This document shows, piece by piece, positions 33,479 through 63,129 of a stretch of 64,000 bases of DNA. Source of the DNA: Antilocapra americana (Eukaryota > Chordata > Mammalia > Artiodactyla > Antilocapridae); contig ML660203.1 in assembly GCA_007570785.1 (NCBI GenBank), forward strand, positions 6,568,638 through 6,632,637. Direction: 5' to 3'. The notes under the pieces were generated by a model. The model was not told where the DNA came from, did no database searches, and saw only the letters and a program-made list of their open reading frames with translations. A program made the translations under genes and the position numbers. Within the stretch, counting starts at the first letter, position 1, and the number at the start of each line of letters is the position of its first letter.

Positions 33479-33665
33479 AGTGGTTCTCAGCCAGAGTGAT
33501 TTTTACCCTCCACAGGACATTTGGAGATGTTTTTGATTGGTACTCTTGAAGGAGTGCTCCTGGCATGTTGGGGATGGGGCCAGAGATGCTGTTCAGCATC
33601 TGACAATGCACAGACCAGTCTTCTGCCAATAAGTTATCCAGCTCAAAAATGTCAATAGAGCCACT
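33478..33665 (+). mobile_element. MER5A (hAT-Charlie) element
   Basis: The left end is ccagtggttctcagccagag, the middle aggacatttggagatgtttt, and the right part gacaatgcacagaccagtct then atgtcaatagagccactg. It is a nonautonomous DNA transposon, near full length. Confidence 0.8.
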
Positions 33666-33820
33666 GTGAAGAAATTCAGAATTAACGTAATCAGTGTTTC
33701 TTTTGGGCTTCTGTCTACCATCTTATTAAGTATTGCCTTCTGTTTGACTCACTGGTTTTGTTTCCATTTTTTCTTATTTTTCACCTTCCTTTGGAATAAT
33801 AAAAAAATATTTATTATCCC

Positions 33821-34662
33821 TTTTCATGCTCTTCATGGGGTTCTCAAGGCAAGAATGCTGAAGTGGTTTGCCATTCCCTTCTCCAGTGGACCACATTTTG
33901 TCAGAACTCTCCACCATGACCCATCTGTCTTGGATGGTCCTGCATGGCATGGTTCATAGTTTCATTGAGTTATACAAGGCTGTGATCCCTGTGATCATTT
34001 TGGTTAGTTTTCTGTGATTGTGATTTTCATTCTCTCTGCCCTCTGATAGATAAAGATAAGAAGCTTGTGCAAGCTTCTAATGGGAGGGACTAGCTGTAGG
34101 GGAAGCTAGATCTTGCTCTGGTGGGCAGGGCCTTGCTCAGTAAATCTTTAATCCAATTTTCTGCTAATGGGTGAGGCTGTGCTCTCTCCCTGTAGAACCA
34201 GACATGGAACAAGCCTCCATGGATCAAGGCTGTGGTCTTTCCAGTGTTCGTGTATGGTTGTGAGAGTTGGACCATAAAGAAGGCTGAGCCCCTAGAATTG
34301 ATGCTTTCAAACTGTGGTGCTAGAGAAAACTCTTGAGAGTCCCTTGGACATCAAGGAGATCAAACCAGTCAATCCTAAAGGAAATCAACCCTGAATATTC
34401 ATCAGAAGGACTGATGCTGAAGCTCCAATACTTTGGCCAGCTGATGCGGAGAGCTGACTCATCGGAAAAGACTCTGATGCTAGGAAGGATTGAGGGCAGG
34501 AGGAGAAGGGGACGGACGACAGAGGATGAGATGGTTGGATGGCATCATCGATTCAATGGACATGAGTTTGAGTAAACTCTAGGAGATGGTGATGGAGGGG
34601 GAAGCCTGGCATGCTGCAGTCCATGGGGTTGCAAAGAGTTGGGTGCAACTGAACAATAATGA
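33821..34662 (+). mobile_element. BovB insertion with inverted 5' part and internal deletion
   Basis: 33821-34190 reads as the 5' region of BovB in antisense, with ccattcccttctccagtgga and gaactctccaccatgaccca. 34200-34662 reads as the 3' end in sense, with ggttgtgagagttggaccat and gatgagatggttggatggca. The whole is flanked by the exact 12-bp duplication ATTTATTATCCC at 33809-33820 and 34663-34674, so it is one insertion. Neither part can encode reverse transcriptase. Confidence 0.85.
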
Positions 34663-34679
34663 ATTTATTATCCCATTTT

Positions 34680-35170
34680 TGCTGCTCTCTGAACTTGTTA
34701 GGAACACATTCTTTTACAGTTCTTTTAGAATTCACCCTACAGATTTCAACATGCATTCTTGACCTGTTAGCTAATACAGATTTTTTTTTTTAACCACTTC
34801 CTGGTACTACTAGTCTCTTAATATCCTTATCTCCTTTTATACCATCCATGCACCTTTTGTGCATTGTTGTCTTGCATTTTACCTTGAGTTTTGGAAGAAA
34901 TTTTTGTAGAGTGTAAAATTCAAGGTTAGCAATTTCTTTCTTTCATCACTTTAGAGATGTCATTCTGTTGTTTTGTGGATTTCATCATTTCTTTAGAGAA
35001 GTTATCTATCACTTCTACCGCTGTTTTATTTTTAAGATTTCTCTCTTTATTCCTGGCTTTTTGGCTGTATAATGTGTCTCTGTGTTTCTCTTTGTATTAT
35101 CAGCTTGGAGTTTGCTGAGCTTCTTGAATCTGTGGGTTAATCTCTTTCATTTTGTTAGCCATTTCTCAGC
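34680..35170 (-). mobile_element. Ancient L1 fragment
   Basis: ggagtttgctgagcttcttg with aatctgtgggttaat and an upstream tttctctctttattcctggc match antisense L1M sequence. It may continue the L1 interrupted by MER5A and BovB. Confidence 0.5.
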
Positions 35171-36145
35171 CATTTGTCCCCCAGCAGCAGCCTCCTCTCA
35201 GAAGTCAGAGATTCCTGAAGACTATGGTTTTGCATATAGGACCTCAATCCTATATGACCACATTAAAAGCATCATCATTTCTTTTTCATCAGTGACAGCC
35301 CTTGGCCTGGGCCTCATCATAAGCTTGAGCCACATCCAGAATCAGCAAATAGAACAAAGGAAAACAAACAAACCAGCTGTTGATTGTTGACTCACTGTAA
35401 CTTTCATCCTTCACTGGACTATTAGTCCATCTGGTCTTTGCTGCTTCTACAACTATTTGATGCTTTAAGAAATGGTTTTTAAAATTTCTCTGGGTTTCCC
35501 TAGTTGTCACCAGGTATATTGGCCTGCTATACTCTACTGGAGCTACTTGAAAGAACAATCTCTACAGATGTTTTTGAGTGCTTTGTCATATGCCAGATGC
35601 TCTTGCAGCTTCTAAGTGTATGGTTGCCTAGTCTAAAATAGGTAAAACAGGCACAAACAAAATAATTAAGCATACTGAATACTGTAATAGCAGTGTATAC
35701 AGTGCTAGCAGAAAGGCGAATATGACAGCACCACCTGTTTAGGGAATTGGCAAGTTTTGTCATTTCATATGGCGCAGTTTCCAGTTCAAGGGGCGAAGCA
35801 GTGAGAAATGAAGTTGTTGAGATAGTCATGGGCCTGATGGTGCAGAGCCCTGTATGCCATGGTACAAAGGCATTTGTATTTCAGGCAGGCTACAAGGAGC
35901 AAGTGATGAATTTTAAGCATGGAAAAAAGTGGTCCAGGGTTTTGTTTTTAAAAATTACTTATATGTCAGTGTGAAATGTGGGTTCAAGGAGATGCACACA
36001 AGGCAAGGGTCGCCAAAGAAAAAAAACATTATGATCAGTCCAATTTTAAATAGATGATAATAAGCATCAATAGGTTTGAAAGATATTGAAGGGGTAGAAC
36101 TGATGAAACTTAAGGGAAGAGTGAAATTAAAAGAGAGGCGAGGAG

Positions 36146-36532
36146 CTTCCTCGGTGGCTCTGTGGTAAAGAATCCACCTGCCAAAGCAGGAGACACAGGT
36201 TCAGTCCCTGGTCCAGAAGAATCCCACATGCCACAGAGCAACTAAGCCTGCGTGCCACAACTACCGAGCCTGTGTTCTAGAGCCTGGGAGCTGCAACTAC
36301 TGAGCTCACCCATGGCAACTACTGAAGCCTGCAAATTCTCGAACCTCTGAGCCGCAACCACCGAAGCCTGTGCGCCTAGAGCCTCTGCTCTGCAACAAGA
36401 GAAGCCACTGCAGTGGGAAGCCCAGCCACCACAATGAGGAGTAGCCCCTGCTCGCCGCTACTATAGAAAAGCTTGGGCAGCAACGAAGACCCAGCACAGC
36501 CAAAAATAAAATTTCTTTTTTTTTTTTAAAGG
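36146..36532 (+). mobile_element. CHR-1 (long CHR) SINE
   Basis: agcttcctcggtggctctgt, tgccacaactaccgagcctg, ctgcaacaagagaagccact, gaagacccagcacagccaaa and a T/A-rich tail are in full-length CHR-1 order. Confidence 0.85.
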
Positions 36533-36827
36533 GAGGTGAAAGAATGCAGAGAGTCTAAGGTGTCTAGCCCAGGTGAGGACCATAAATCACGAAGGGAATA
36601 CAGCAGAAAGAGCAGATGAATTCAGTTTGGGACAGGCTGTGGTGTCCCAAACTCACTTTACCTCACTAGCTCTGTTACAGTTTTCGTCATGTAATCTGAG
36701 CCTGGGACCCCCAGGTTATCGGCCTGAAACTCCTGAGATGAATAAGAGAGATGCAGAACCCCAGGCCGTTGCCTTCCACCCAGCTTTAATCAGATACTGA
36801 TTTTATCAGTTTTACATGCCGGGCTTC

Positions 36828-37012
36828 CATTTATTTTTTTATTTTTTTAATATTTATTCAGTTGGCTATGCCAGGTCTTAACTGCAGCACATGGAATCTT
36901 TGATCTTAGTTGTGGCATATGGGATCTAGTTCCCCAACCAGGGATCAAACCCTGGCCCCCTGCATTGGCAGTGTAAGATCTTAGCTGCTGGACCACCAGG
37001 GAAGTCCCTGGG
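36828..37012 (-). mobile_element. CHR (CHR-2 type) SINE
   Basis: Minus orientation: the head is ggacttccctggtggtccag and the A/T tail reads as ttattttttttatttttttaa on the plus strand. Confidence 0.85.
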
Positions 37013-37329
37013 CTTCCATTTAAACTGTTCTATTTGAAGAAAGTTTTCCATGCTAAAAGAAAAAAAGTTACTAAGCAGTGTTTCCTTCTTCATTCATCTT
37101 CCCATTTTAAGTCTGTTTAGAGTCACTTATTTGAATGGAGTCCTTTGGTAGGACGTGCAGTGCTACCCTCTCTGAGTCCTTGTCTATGGCTCTTTGACCC
37201 TGATGGCTACAACTCTTTACTATAAGTAGGGTTTGGGTGCCACGATCCTTTATTTGCAGTCAGTAGATGCTATTCCACTGTCTCCTATTGCAAATGAGAA
37301 GTCCAAAGCTGGTCTTTTTCTAAGTTATT

Positions 37330-37600
37330 TGTGGTTTCTTCCTGAAGGCATATGTGATTTTTTCCCCCTCTTTTATCTTTTAGTGTACAGGAATTTTACC
37401 AGAATGTGACTAGAAGTGTATCCTTCAGCCTTTTCACTCTCTAGGTAAATCCTTTTTCACCTCAGGGGAAGTGTTTCAGTCGTTTGTTTTACCTCCTCCA
37501 TCTGTTCTTTTTTCTCCTAAAATTCCCAGCTATTTATATGTGGATTCTCCCGGATCTGTCCTCCAAGCCTCACATTTTCTGTCTCTTTGTATTTCTGCTC
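37330..37600 (-). repeat. L1-like relic
   Basis: cctccatctgttcttttttc and ctcccggatctgtcctccaa resemble an antisense L1 5' region. The match is weak. Confidence 0.35.
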
Positions 37601-37797
37601 AGTTTTAAGATAGCTCTACTTGAGCTTGCCAGCCACTAATAGGATTGCAGCGATTAACTGTCTTTAAAAAAATTTTTTTAATCAGTTGAGCTTTTTTGGT
37701 ATGGAAAGACATGTTTTTAAAATTCTAAGAAATATCTTTTTGTCTTGTAATTAAATTTCCTTATTATTGTCTTTCAGATTTTTATCTATCTCCTTTT

Positions 37798-38010
37798 GTT
37801 GTTGTTTGGGTCATGTTAAGTCCTGTCTGACTCTTTGCAACCCCATGGACTGTAGCCCACCAGACTCCTCTGTCCATGGGATTTCCCAGCCAAGAATACT
37901 GGAGTGGGTTGCCATTTTCTTCTTCAGTGGGTCTTCCCAACCTAGGGATTGAACCTATATTTTCTGCGTTAGCACGCAGATTGCTTACTGCTGAGCCACC
38001 AGGGAAACCC
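37798..38010 (-). mobile_element. Bov-tA SINE with target-site duplication
   Basis: A full-length minus copy lies between near-identical 19-mers beginning tctatctcctttt at 37785-37803 and tctatctgcttta at 38011-38029 (17 of 19 alike). Confidence 0.9.
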
Positions 38011-38526
38011 TCTATCTGCTTTAGTTGTTCTGTTACTCTAAGGTTCACCACCTCAGGGGTGCTCTGTCTGCCTTTCCTACTCCTGACCTCTGTGTCCCAT
38101 TAAGTGGTTACTTCTTTCCTTCTCTTGTTACAGTTACTAGTACCTCCAGATCATCAGTGTGTGAGCTGCTGCTGATGGAGGGTCGGTAGTCCTCAGCTTA
38201 GCTTCCGTAGTTTCTGGCATTCACACCTGGCATTTTGCTAGCCTGGATTAGGGAGGATTTGATCTTCTTCTCTTCCCTGGCTTCTTGGGGGTCACAGAGA
38301 CCAGGAACCTCACAGACCAGCAGTGCCCTTCCTCTTGTGGAACTCTGGGGACCAAACTCTGTCCGGGTTATAAGAGCCTAATCATTGCCCCAGAGCCCCC
38401 TCCTGACCCCAGGGGAGAAATCCAGGACCAGCTCTCTCTCTCTGGGCTGAGCAGGTTTTGCCCACACCCACCAGGCTCCACTTGCCTGCCAGCTGTATTG
38501 GGACAGGGAGAAGCAACAGACACTTT

Positions 38527-38693
38527 AATAAAAAAAAAATATTCATTTGTTTGGCTGCATTGAGTCTTAGTTATGCCATGCAGGATCTTTATTTGCAGCA
38601 TATGGAATCTAATTCCCTGACCAGGAATTAATCCCAGGTCCCCTGCATTAGGAGCGTGGAGTCTTAGCCACTGGGCCACCAGGGAAGTGCCAG
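38527..38693 (-). mobile_element. CHR SINE with target-site duplication
   Basis: A minus CHR copy, from an A-rich tail after 38527 to cttccctggtggcccagtgg on the minus strand, lies between the 10-bp repeats CAGACACTTT at 38517-38526 and 38694-38703. Confidence 0.85.
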
Positions 38694-38726
38694 CAGACAC
38701 TTTCTTGTCATCGTCTGTTCAAAAAG

Positions 38727-38942
38727 GTGAAATCGAAAGTGAAGTAGCTCAGTCGTGTCTGACTCTTTGCAACCCCGTGGACTGTAGCCTACCAGGCTCC
38801 TCTGTACATGGGATTCTCCAGGCAAGAATACTGGAGTGGGTTGCCATTTTCTTCTCCAGGGGATCTTCCCAACCCAGGGATCGAACCCAGGTCTCCCACA
38901 TTGCAGGCAGACACTTTAACCTCTGAGCCACCAGGGAAGCCC
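38727..38942 (-). mobile_element. Bov-tA SINE
   Basis: A full-length, rather young-looking minus copy (agtcgtgtctgactctttgc, gatcgaacccaggtctccca). A short duplication, TCTGTTCARAAG-like, is at 38714-38726 and 38945-38956. Confidence 0.9.
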
Positions 38943-38968
38943 CATCTGTTCAGAAGCCCCCAGCAAAT

Positions 38969-38990
38969 AGAGAGAGAGAGAGAGAGAGAG
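38969..38990. repeat. (AG)11 microsatellite
   Basis: Eleven uninterrupted AG dinucleotides just after the Bov-tA at 38727-38942. Confidence 0.95.
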
Positions 38991-39659
38991 ACACCACCAG
39001 GCTAGGTGATCTCTAAGCCTCCATGCCTGCCTTTTACAGTCACGCATATTTATGGTCTCCAGCTTCAGCTCAGTCCTCAGTACCCTGGGACCACACTTTT
39101 ATGTCTTCCCAGCATGCTTTGCTTTCCCCAGAGGGAATATTGGAGATTTTTATTTCTTTCCTCAAGCCCTCTGTTTCCCCTCCTTGTTCACTGTCAGCCC
39201 ATGACTTTGCATTTCCCCTCAGAGAAAAAGGGCTTCTCTTTTGTAAAGTTGCTGAGCTCCTTCTATTACCCATAAACCTGTCTCCTTTCCCTGCCTGCCT
39301 GCCGTCCACCTCTATCCTGCCCCAACCTCTCTTCTCCCGTGGTCTCTTTGATCGTGTGCATTCCTGGTTTTCACATTTCTCTGGCCGCTCCCTTTCATTT
39401 TGTTTTGCTTTCAGTCTCACCCAGTTCTGAGTCTTCTCCAGGGAGTCTTTTTCAATGAGTAAAGTTGATCCAGTCACTCTCTGCTTAGAACCTGTCTATG
39501 ATACGAACAGGCAAAACTAGTCCATGCTGGTAAAAGTCAGTAATGGTTACCTCTGGGTAAGTAACCAATGGGTAGGGGAAGTGGGAATTGGTTGCAAAAG
39601 GGAATGAGGGAGCCTTTCAGTGTGCTGGAGATAATTCTGTATCTTATTTTGGGTAGTGT

Positions 39660-39985
39660 TTCATGGGCCTCTGCATATATTAAAATTTACTGAGGTTCCT
39701 ATTCACTCCTCCCTTGAGTCTTGCCTCAAGCATTTTCCTCCTGTGAAACCCACGCTGGCTCTCTGAGTGTTAAGACGTGTAGGTCTTCCAGGCTCACATA
39801 GGACAGTAAGCACGGGTCTCTCCTAATTCTTCATAGACTGTGTTGTCACTGTATATCTGCTTCCCTCCCTGGACTGGGAGCTCTCGTAGACCAGGAACTG
39901 GCTCCTTGTTGTCCACTGCTCCCCCAGCACCTCGTACAGTGACTGGCACATAGGCTCCCGCCGAACGTCTGTTGAGTGATGAGCA
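39660..39985 (+). repeat. L2 3' end relic
   Basis: ctggactgggagctctcgta, cccagcacctcgtacagtga and ctggcacataggctcccgcc follow the L2 3' end. It stops about 60 bp before the TTI1 exon-2 acceptor. Confidence 0.6.
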
Positions 39986-40056
39986 CGAGTTCACTTTGTA
40001 TTTGCTCTGAGCTTAGCCTTCTGTACTGAAAAGTCTCTTTCCCTCCAGCCTGCAGG

Positions 40057-40071
40057 ATGTTTCCTCAGTGA
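40057..40071 (+). promoter_or_regulatory. Four-codon uORF in the TTI1 leader
   Basis: ATG TTT CCT CAG TGA in the exon-2 leader forms a minimal upstream ORF (Met-Phe-Pro-Gln-stop) ending 18 nt before the TTI1 ATG. Its start has A at -3 but T at +4, a medium context. It is present in the mRNA whichever nearby acceptor (40048 or 40055) is used. A role in translation is inference. Confidence 0.6.
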
Positions 40072-40089
40072 GAGGAAGGCCGTTGCACA

Positions 40090-57394
<17,305 letters not shown>

Positions 57395-57784
57395 TGATTT
57401 GCTAATGGCGAGCAGAGTGGAGGCATCTCTGCTCCTTTCTCTTTTCTCTTTCCTCGCCAGGTTAAGATGGGTTCTTTAACTGTGCCAGCATCTAGAGATG
57501 GCATTTTGACTAGATGCCTTTCTCTTTGAAAGTAACATTTTCCTCTGCTGCAGTGTCAGCAACAGTTCCAAAGGGGCCAAAAGCATAAAGACAGTGTCCT
57601 GAAGGGGAACAAGCAGAGGGTGATTGGCTTTTAGCCCTCCTCTCCTGGTGACCCTGGCACCTCTTTCAGCTCCCCTACTCACCAAGCAAAAGCTTGGCGT
57701 TACTGATCTAACAAACCCTGGCTCCACAGAATGTCTTGATAGTCCTCAGGTGCCATGGACCCTCACAAATCGTGTGCAGCACTC

Positions 57785-57802
57785 TGTGTGTGTGTGTGTG
57801 TG
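57785..57802. repeat. (TG)9 microsatellite
   Basis: Nine uninterrupted TG dinucleotides. Confidence 0.95.
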
Positions 57803-59379
57803 CAAGCAGACACGTACATGTCTTTTTCTAGACGGAGTCTACATCATTCATCTGATATATAATAGGAGTCTGTGAACCAAGAATCGTTCAAAACCCCTAA
57901 ACTAATGATTTAAAGGGCCTTTTCAACTCTGAAATTATGTGATTCTCATTTCTAAGAGATTTGCTTATTGAAGAACAGCTCTACCACCTCTAACAGAAGA
58001 ACCTTTGTCTGGTTCCTAGACTCCTAAGGAATATTCAGCAAAAGCTAAAACTGAGCACAGCATCCTTCCCCCAGCTTGAGACCCACAGTGCATCCTGACC
58101 CCGCTCTCCTGAGCCCTCCTTCTGGGTGGCCACAGCCTGTGCCCTGGAACTGCCATCCGTGGACGTCTGCAGTGGAGGCGAAAGCTGGCCGGTCTGCCTG
58201 GCACTGCCTCCTGCCCTAGGCCTTACAGTTCCACCTCTGCAGGCGAAGAAACAGCCCCTCCCACTCCATCAGCTTCTAGAAACGCACCCCTAATCTTTTT
58301 TGGTGGGGTCAGCATCATCTCCCTCCCTGAAGGCCTGGAAGGCTGCTCTCTGTCTGTGAGTGAGGAAAGCCCACTTGCTCCCTTATAAACCTTGCACTCT
58401 CTGGGAGTGATGGAAATATCTCTTCGAATTGATTTATTATCCTTTGCAGTTTTCTGCTCTTGATTTCCCCAGTTCCCTTTTTTCTTTCTGTCCCTTTCCT
58501 GTCACATCCCCTAGGCCCAGAATCAGTCGTGGTTTCTCCAGCACAGGGGCACATCTCAACCGGCTTCTTGTCCCCAGACATTCTCGTTCCTTAAAGATGA
58601 AAATCGTCCTCACCCAGGCAGAGTCCCTGAAGCTAATTGTGCTCCGATTTAAAGTACAACTCACGAACATGACGAATCCATCTGGAAGCAGATTCTTCTG
58701 GGTGTCTGTTATGATTGAGAGCCTGAAAGAGCTGGTTTTTCTCATCTCCCATCTCACTTTACTTTTCCTCCACCCTCCTCATAGCTGTCCTTCACATTCA
58801 GACCCATCAAACAGGCTAATATTCACAATTCATTATCTTTTCATTTCTAATTTTCTTTTCTTTTTTTTTGCCACTAAAAGCAATCAAAGCCAAACTGGAC
58901 CTTGCTAACGCTTGAGTTGAAATTCCAGGTGCCTCTGGAGGAGGGGGGTGGGGAAGGAGGAGGTTGCCGCCAGCCGGCCTGACTGCGGTGCCTTTCGTTT
59001 GCTCCACCGCACTCCACTCAGGGTTGAGTCAGATGACCTCCTTCTGCCGGGCGGGCTGGGCAGGGAGGAAGTGCAAGGTTGATTGCTTCACGTAGGCATC
59101 ATCTGCAAACTTATTTTGAAGTCAGGGGAAAAAAATACCTGTGTTGTCCTTGATCTGGAGCTGATTTGGCATCTTGATTCAGAAATTAATAAGCTCTCTA
59201 AATGGGAGAAGAAGCCTGAGACAGTAGGCAACCTGGTCCCTTTGTGAGTCTCATTGTAGAGCAAAGACAGGGAGAAGGGTGGGCCAATGAGTATGAAAGC
59301 AGTCAGACCTCCAGGGACTAATGGAAGAGGTTCCCTGAGTGAGACAGAGGCCCCAGCTCAGCAAATGGCTGCACATCTA

Positions 59380-59600
59380 TCCAGTTGTTGGTCCTTAATT
59401 CTCCTCTTTCCTTCACACGCCACATCCATTCCAGAAATGAAGCCTGTCTATCTAAGTTGCGATACCTCTCTCAACACTGTCTGCTTCTCCTTACCTCCAA
59501 GCTGCCAGGCCAGGCGCCCTCATCTCTTTACCTGATCCCCTGCAGAAGCCTCTCCCCAGCCCCCTGCTTCCACTCCTGCCTCTCAGTGTTCCTCCCCACA
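59380..59600 (+). repeat. L2-like LINE relic
   Basis: ttcacacgccacatccattc and ccctcatctctttacctgat resemble L2. Confidence 0.4.
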
Positions 59601-60298
59601 ACTGTCAGTGACACCCCTACCCACTCAGGGGAGAAGAAAAGGCTGTGTGTTCTTTGCCAGGGCCCACAGGGGAGTTCTGTAACCAGAGGGTTACAAACAC
59701 TCAAGCTTTGGCTCCATATCCAAAAGAACTAGTACAAACCAGAGCCATTCAGAGATACCCCAACTCCCTCTGGGGTAGTGACTTTCTGGCACTGGGCAGG
59801 TGACTGGCTCGCTTTGGCTGTGGCGGAGCTGGTAAGGAAACCTGGGAGGGCAGGTGGCTGCTCTGAGGCCCGCTCCCCCACAACCCAATGCAGAAAGGAG
59901 GTGGAGGAGCAGCTGTGTCTGTAGGTCTGGCAGGTGTGGGTTCGGTGAGACCTCGGCGGGGCGGCCTCCCTCATGTGGGGATGGAGGCAGACTCAGCAGC
60001 TCCAGGCAAGTTCCCCTTTGCGTGCATTCACGGTTGGATTTTTCCTTCCTCCTGTTTGCTTCTCCTGGCTCCAAAGAATGACCAAGCCTGTGTTTGCTTT
60101 TTTAATTTGTCATATTAAATATAGCCTTTGTGGCAGGCTTTTACATCCAGGCTGTAAACTCTAGAAATGGAAATTGATCAGGGGGTGGTTGATATAACCG
60201 AGGCCATAAATGCTAAGAACGGAGATGCCATTCGAGTTTAATGCTTTTATCTAGCGAATGTGCTTTGTAAGGAGGAACATAAATCTTGCAGCTTAGTT

Positions 60299-60321
60299 GG
60301 GGGGAGGGGGCGGGATGGGGG
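60299..60321 (+). repeat. G-quadruplex-prone G run
   Basis: Four G runs of 6, 5, 3 and 5 bases with 1-2 nt loops, on the TTI1 coding strand, so it would be G-rich in the pre-mRNA. Confidence 0.65.
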
Positions 60322-61511
60322 CCATGGGGTGGGTGGTAGGAGTAGGGGTATAATCTTGCTGTTTGTTACCACCAGGTGTCACTGTTAACTGGCTGTGCAA
60401 GAAAAAATACCAACTCTCCCAGAGTTCACCTAGTTAAATGATTTCAGTGGATAACAAATGAGAAAACCATGTTTGGGGTGTGGGAGGAGGGGTCAGCATG
60501 TCATGAGCTGTAAGTAAGGCCCAGTCCCTGAGAATAAGCACTGGAGTACAAAATAACATGTTCTATCAGCCACACCCCCATCTCCGCCTTGGCGAAGTTA
60601 ACTGACATAAATTCCCCAGTGGCCCCAGTGGCCTTTGAGGTACCTCCCGGCATGCAGTAGGCCTCCACGGTTCTGTGCCTTTGTGGCTGTGGAACTTTCC
60701 TTCCCCTACATGAAAGGAATCTGAGATGAGCTCACGTTCCCCCAAATTTCTGTGTTTTTCCTTCCAATCAGTACATGCTCTCAACCTGGTTCAACTCAGC
60801 GCCATTAAAACCACACTCCTCAGGCTTCTCTCCAAGCAGCCTCTGAGGTCCCCTGTCTTTTGCATACATCATCTAGTCAGTCTCCTGTCTTAGGGCTAAA
60901 CAGAACAAAAAACTGGGCAATATCTGTTTTTTCAAACTTGGAAGTCCATGCCCAGCAAGGGAGGGACAATGCTTTAAGGCCACCCGGTTTCCACCCCCAC
61001 AGTCCTAACTCCACCTGTCACCCTGAGGCGCCAGGTGGGGGTACAAGGTGCCAGCAGGTAGTGACCAGCTGGTACACCTCCTGGTTGGGCAGGTGTGGGA
61101 TGCTGTGGTTCTTGATGCGTGTGGTGAGAAAGGGAGAGACCCTCCCCCGTCTACCTCTCCTGGACATTGTATAGACGGGCCCAGGGCTCCAGTCCTGGAC
61201 CTAGGCAAACCCGCGTTCTCATCTTCCTGGCTCTGCAACCTAGAGCAGGTGACTTTGTTTCCTTGCCCCCCATCTCCTTTCTCTGTAAACCGGGTTTGGT
61301 GATACCAGCTTCCTCCAGATGTGTCACGCCAATGCTCAGTGTTAGTGTGTAGGAGTCCACTCGGCAGTCACTCATGCTGCTCGTTGACTGAGTAGCTACT
61401 CCGTGCCTGGCACTGTTCTGGGCATGGCAACTAGAGGGGAGCAGCAGAGAGGAGGCATGCCCTCATAGTGCTCCCATTCTGGAGCTATATTTGTGTGTGT
61501 GTGTGCATACC

Positions 61512-61724
61512 TGTGTGGAAAGAGTTAGTCGTTCGTTCGTGTCCGAGTCTTCTGTGACCCCATAGACTGTAGCCCACCAGGCTCTTCTGTCAAAGTAATT
61601 CTCCGGGCAAGAATACTGGAGTGGGTAGCCATTGCCTTCTCCAGGGGATCTTCCTGACCCAGGGATCAAACCGAGGTCTCCTGCGTTGTAGGCAGATTCC
61701 TTACCATCTGAGACACCAGGGAAT
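61512..61724 (-). mobile_element. Bov-tA SINE
   Basis: gttcgtgtccgagtcttctg, gcaagaatactggagtgggt and gagacaccagggaat mark a complete minus copy. Confidence 0.85.
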
Positions 61725-61884
61725 CATCCACGTGGGGAGATACATAAATTTGCTGAATATATGGTATGTTGTGTACATGTTACACATATATGTATACCCT
61801 TGGGCATGGTATTTTTTGTTGGAAGCCTGCTTCATCTTGACTGAAATCTGAAACAGGGATATTCACCTCAGAAGGATCTTTTTC

Positions 61885-62028
61885 TTAAAGTATTTTTAAA
61901 TTTTATTTATTTATCTTGATTGCACCTCGAAGCATACAGGATCTTAGTTCCTGAACCAAGGATTAAACCTGTGCCCACTGCAGTGGAAGTGCAGAATCTT
62001 AACCACTGGACTGCCAGGGAAGTCATTC
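61885..62028 (-). mobile_element. CHR SINE
   Basis: taaattttatttatttatct tail, gttcctgaaccaaggattaa, ccactggactgccagggaag; minus orientation. Confidence 0.8.
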
Positions 62029-63129
62029 AAGATCTTTTTCGTGTTAGTTGTTCCACCTTCCCCTTACCACTTTTGCGTGAGCAGCCAGGACCAAGTTTGA
62101 ATGTTCATTTACTAACTGACTTCCCGCATTCTTTCTAGCAGTAGGATCTCAGCCCATCAAAGATGCAGCCACTGCCTCAAACCCTGGACGAACTCAGACT
62201 GGCAGAGGCTTGTTCATTTTATCCCCTTCAGAGCCCCAACTCCTCTCTTTACCCACATGTGGGCTTATTATATTAGAATGGATCAGCAGCCACAGAGGTG
62301 ATCCGTTGGTGCAGCTGAGCTTGAAATTAGCAGCTCACCCCGTTAAATGGTGTGGGCAGTGTGTTTGAGCTTGGACTGCTGAGCTGTTTCCCCCTCAGAC
62401 TACACCCAGCGTGGAAATGAGGACACTCCTTATATTTTCCCTTTTGACATTTGATTAATAGTGGACAAATCCAGACCCAGTAGTTAGCTTTTGTATTATC
62501 CATCTTTTGGCAGGCACTGCTGCTTTTCAAGTCTCATTGTTCTAAAAATGCACTCAGATCTGAAGCTGTTCACTGTGTGGATATAGGCATGATTTCCTGG
62601 TGTCAAAGATAAGAGACATCTGCCATGCAAATTACAAACGAAATGGGTTGCTGGGTTTTAGATCGGAAGGCAGGGACCTCTGTGCTACCAATTAAATCAA
62701 ATGCTACCAGTCCTTCTCCTGCTTTCTCTGTGTTGTCATGTGACTGATAATCTGCCAGGGTCATCCATTCCACCAGCCAGTGGTAGAGCCCAGTGTGGGG
62801 CTCGCGTGCACACTTACATGTGCCGTACTGGTTAGGGAACCATGGTGCTCATGACGGGAGATTGAGCCTGCCAGCTGGACAGCCTGCACCAAGTGGATTT
62901 CAGATATCAAAAGCCTTGGCCGACTACAGAGTGGTCATTTCCCTTTGCAGGGTCTGAGGTCTGTCTTGAACACCTCAGAGGCAGGAGTAAATGTTGACAA
63001 TCTCAGTGCCAAGTGAAGTAGCCAGGGACATGGCCTCAGTTGTCTTATTATATATGTATTTATTCAAAAGATGCTTTAGAGTCTCTTATTGGCCAGATAC
63101 TGTGCCGAGAGTTCAAAGGTGAAGACCAC

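Larger units (their letters stand above)
29399..40048 (+). other. TTI1 intron 1
   Basis: The intron holds Bov-tA copies (29795-29932, 30668-30963, 31429-31640, 37798-38010, 38727-38942), MIRs (30376-30545, 31010-31200), old L1 (32150-33478, 34680-35170, 37330-37600), MER5A (33478-33665), an inverted/deleted BovB (33821-34662), CHR SINEs (36146-36532, 36828-37012, 38527-38693) and L2 (39660-39985). About 35170-36130 looks like worn L2-type sequence. The stretches 29480-29790, 31645-32150, 38015-38510 and 39000-39650 show nothing certain. Confidence 0.85.

Noticed and set aside
38368..38700. 110-codon minus-strand open frame
   Set aside because: Starts in a CHR SINE and reads antisense intronic sequence.
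58429..58908. 159-codon open frame in TTI1 intron 7 considered as a terminal exon
   Set aside because: Does not encode the expected TTI1 C terminus (SVFLHLMKVDPDS...) and has no suitable acceptor in phase.
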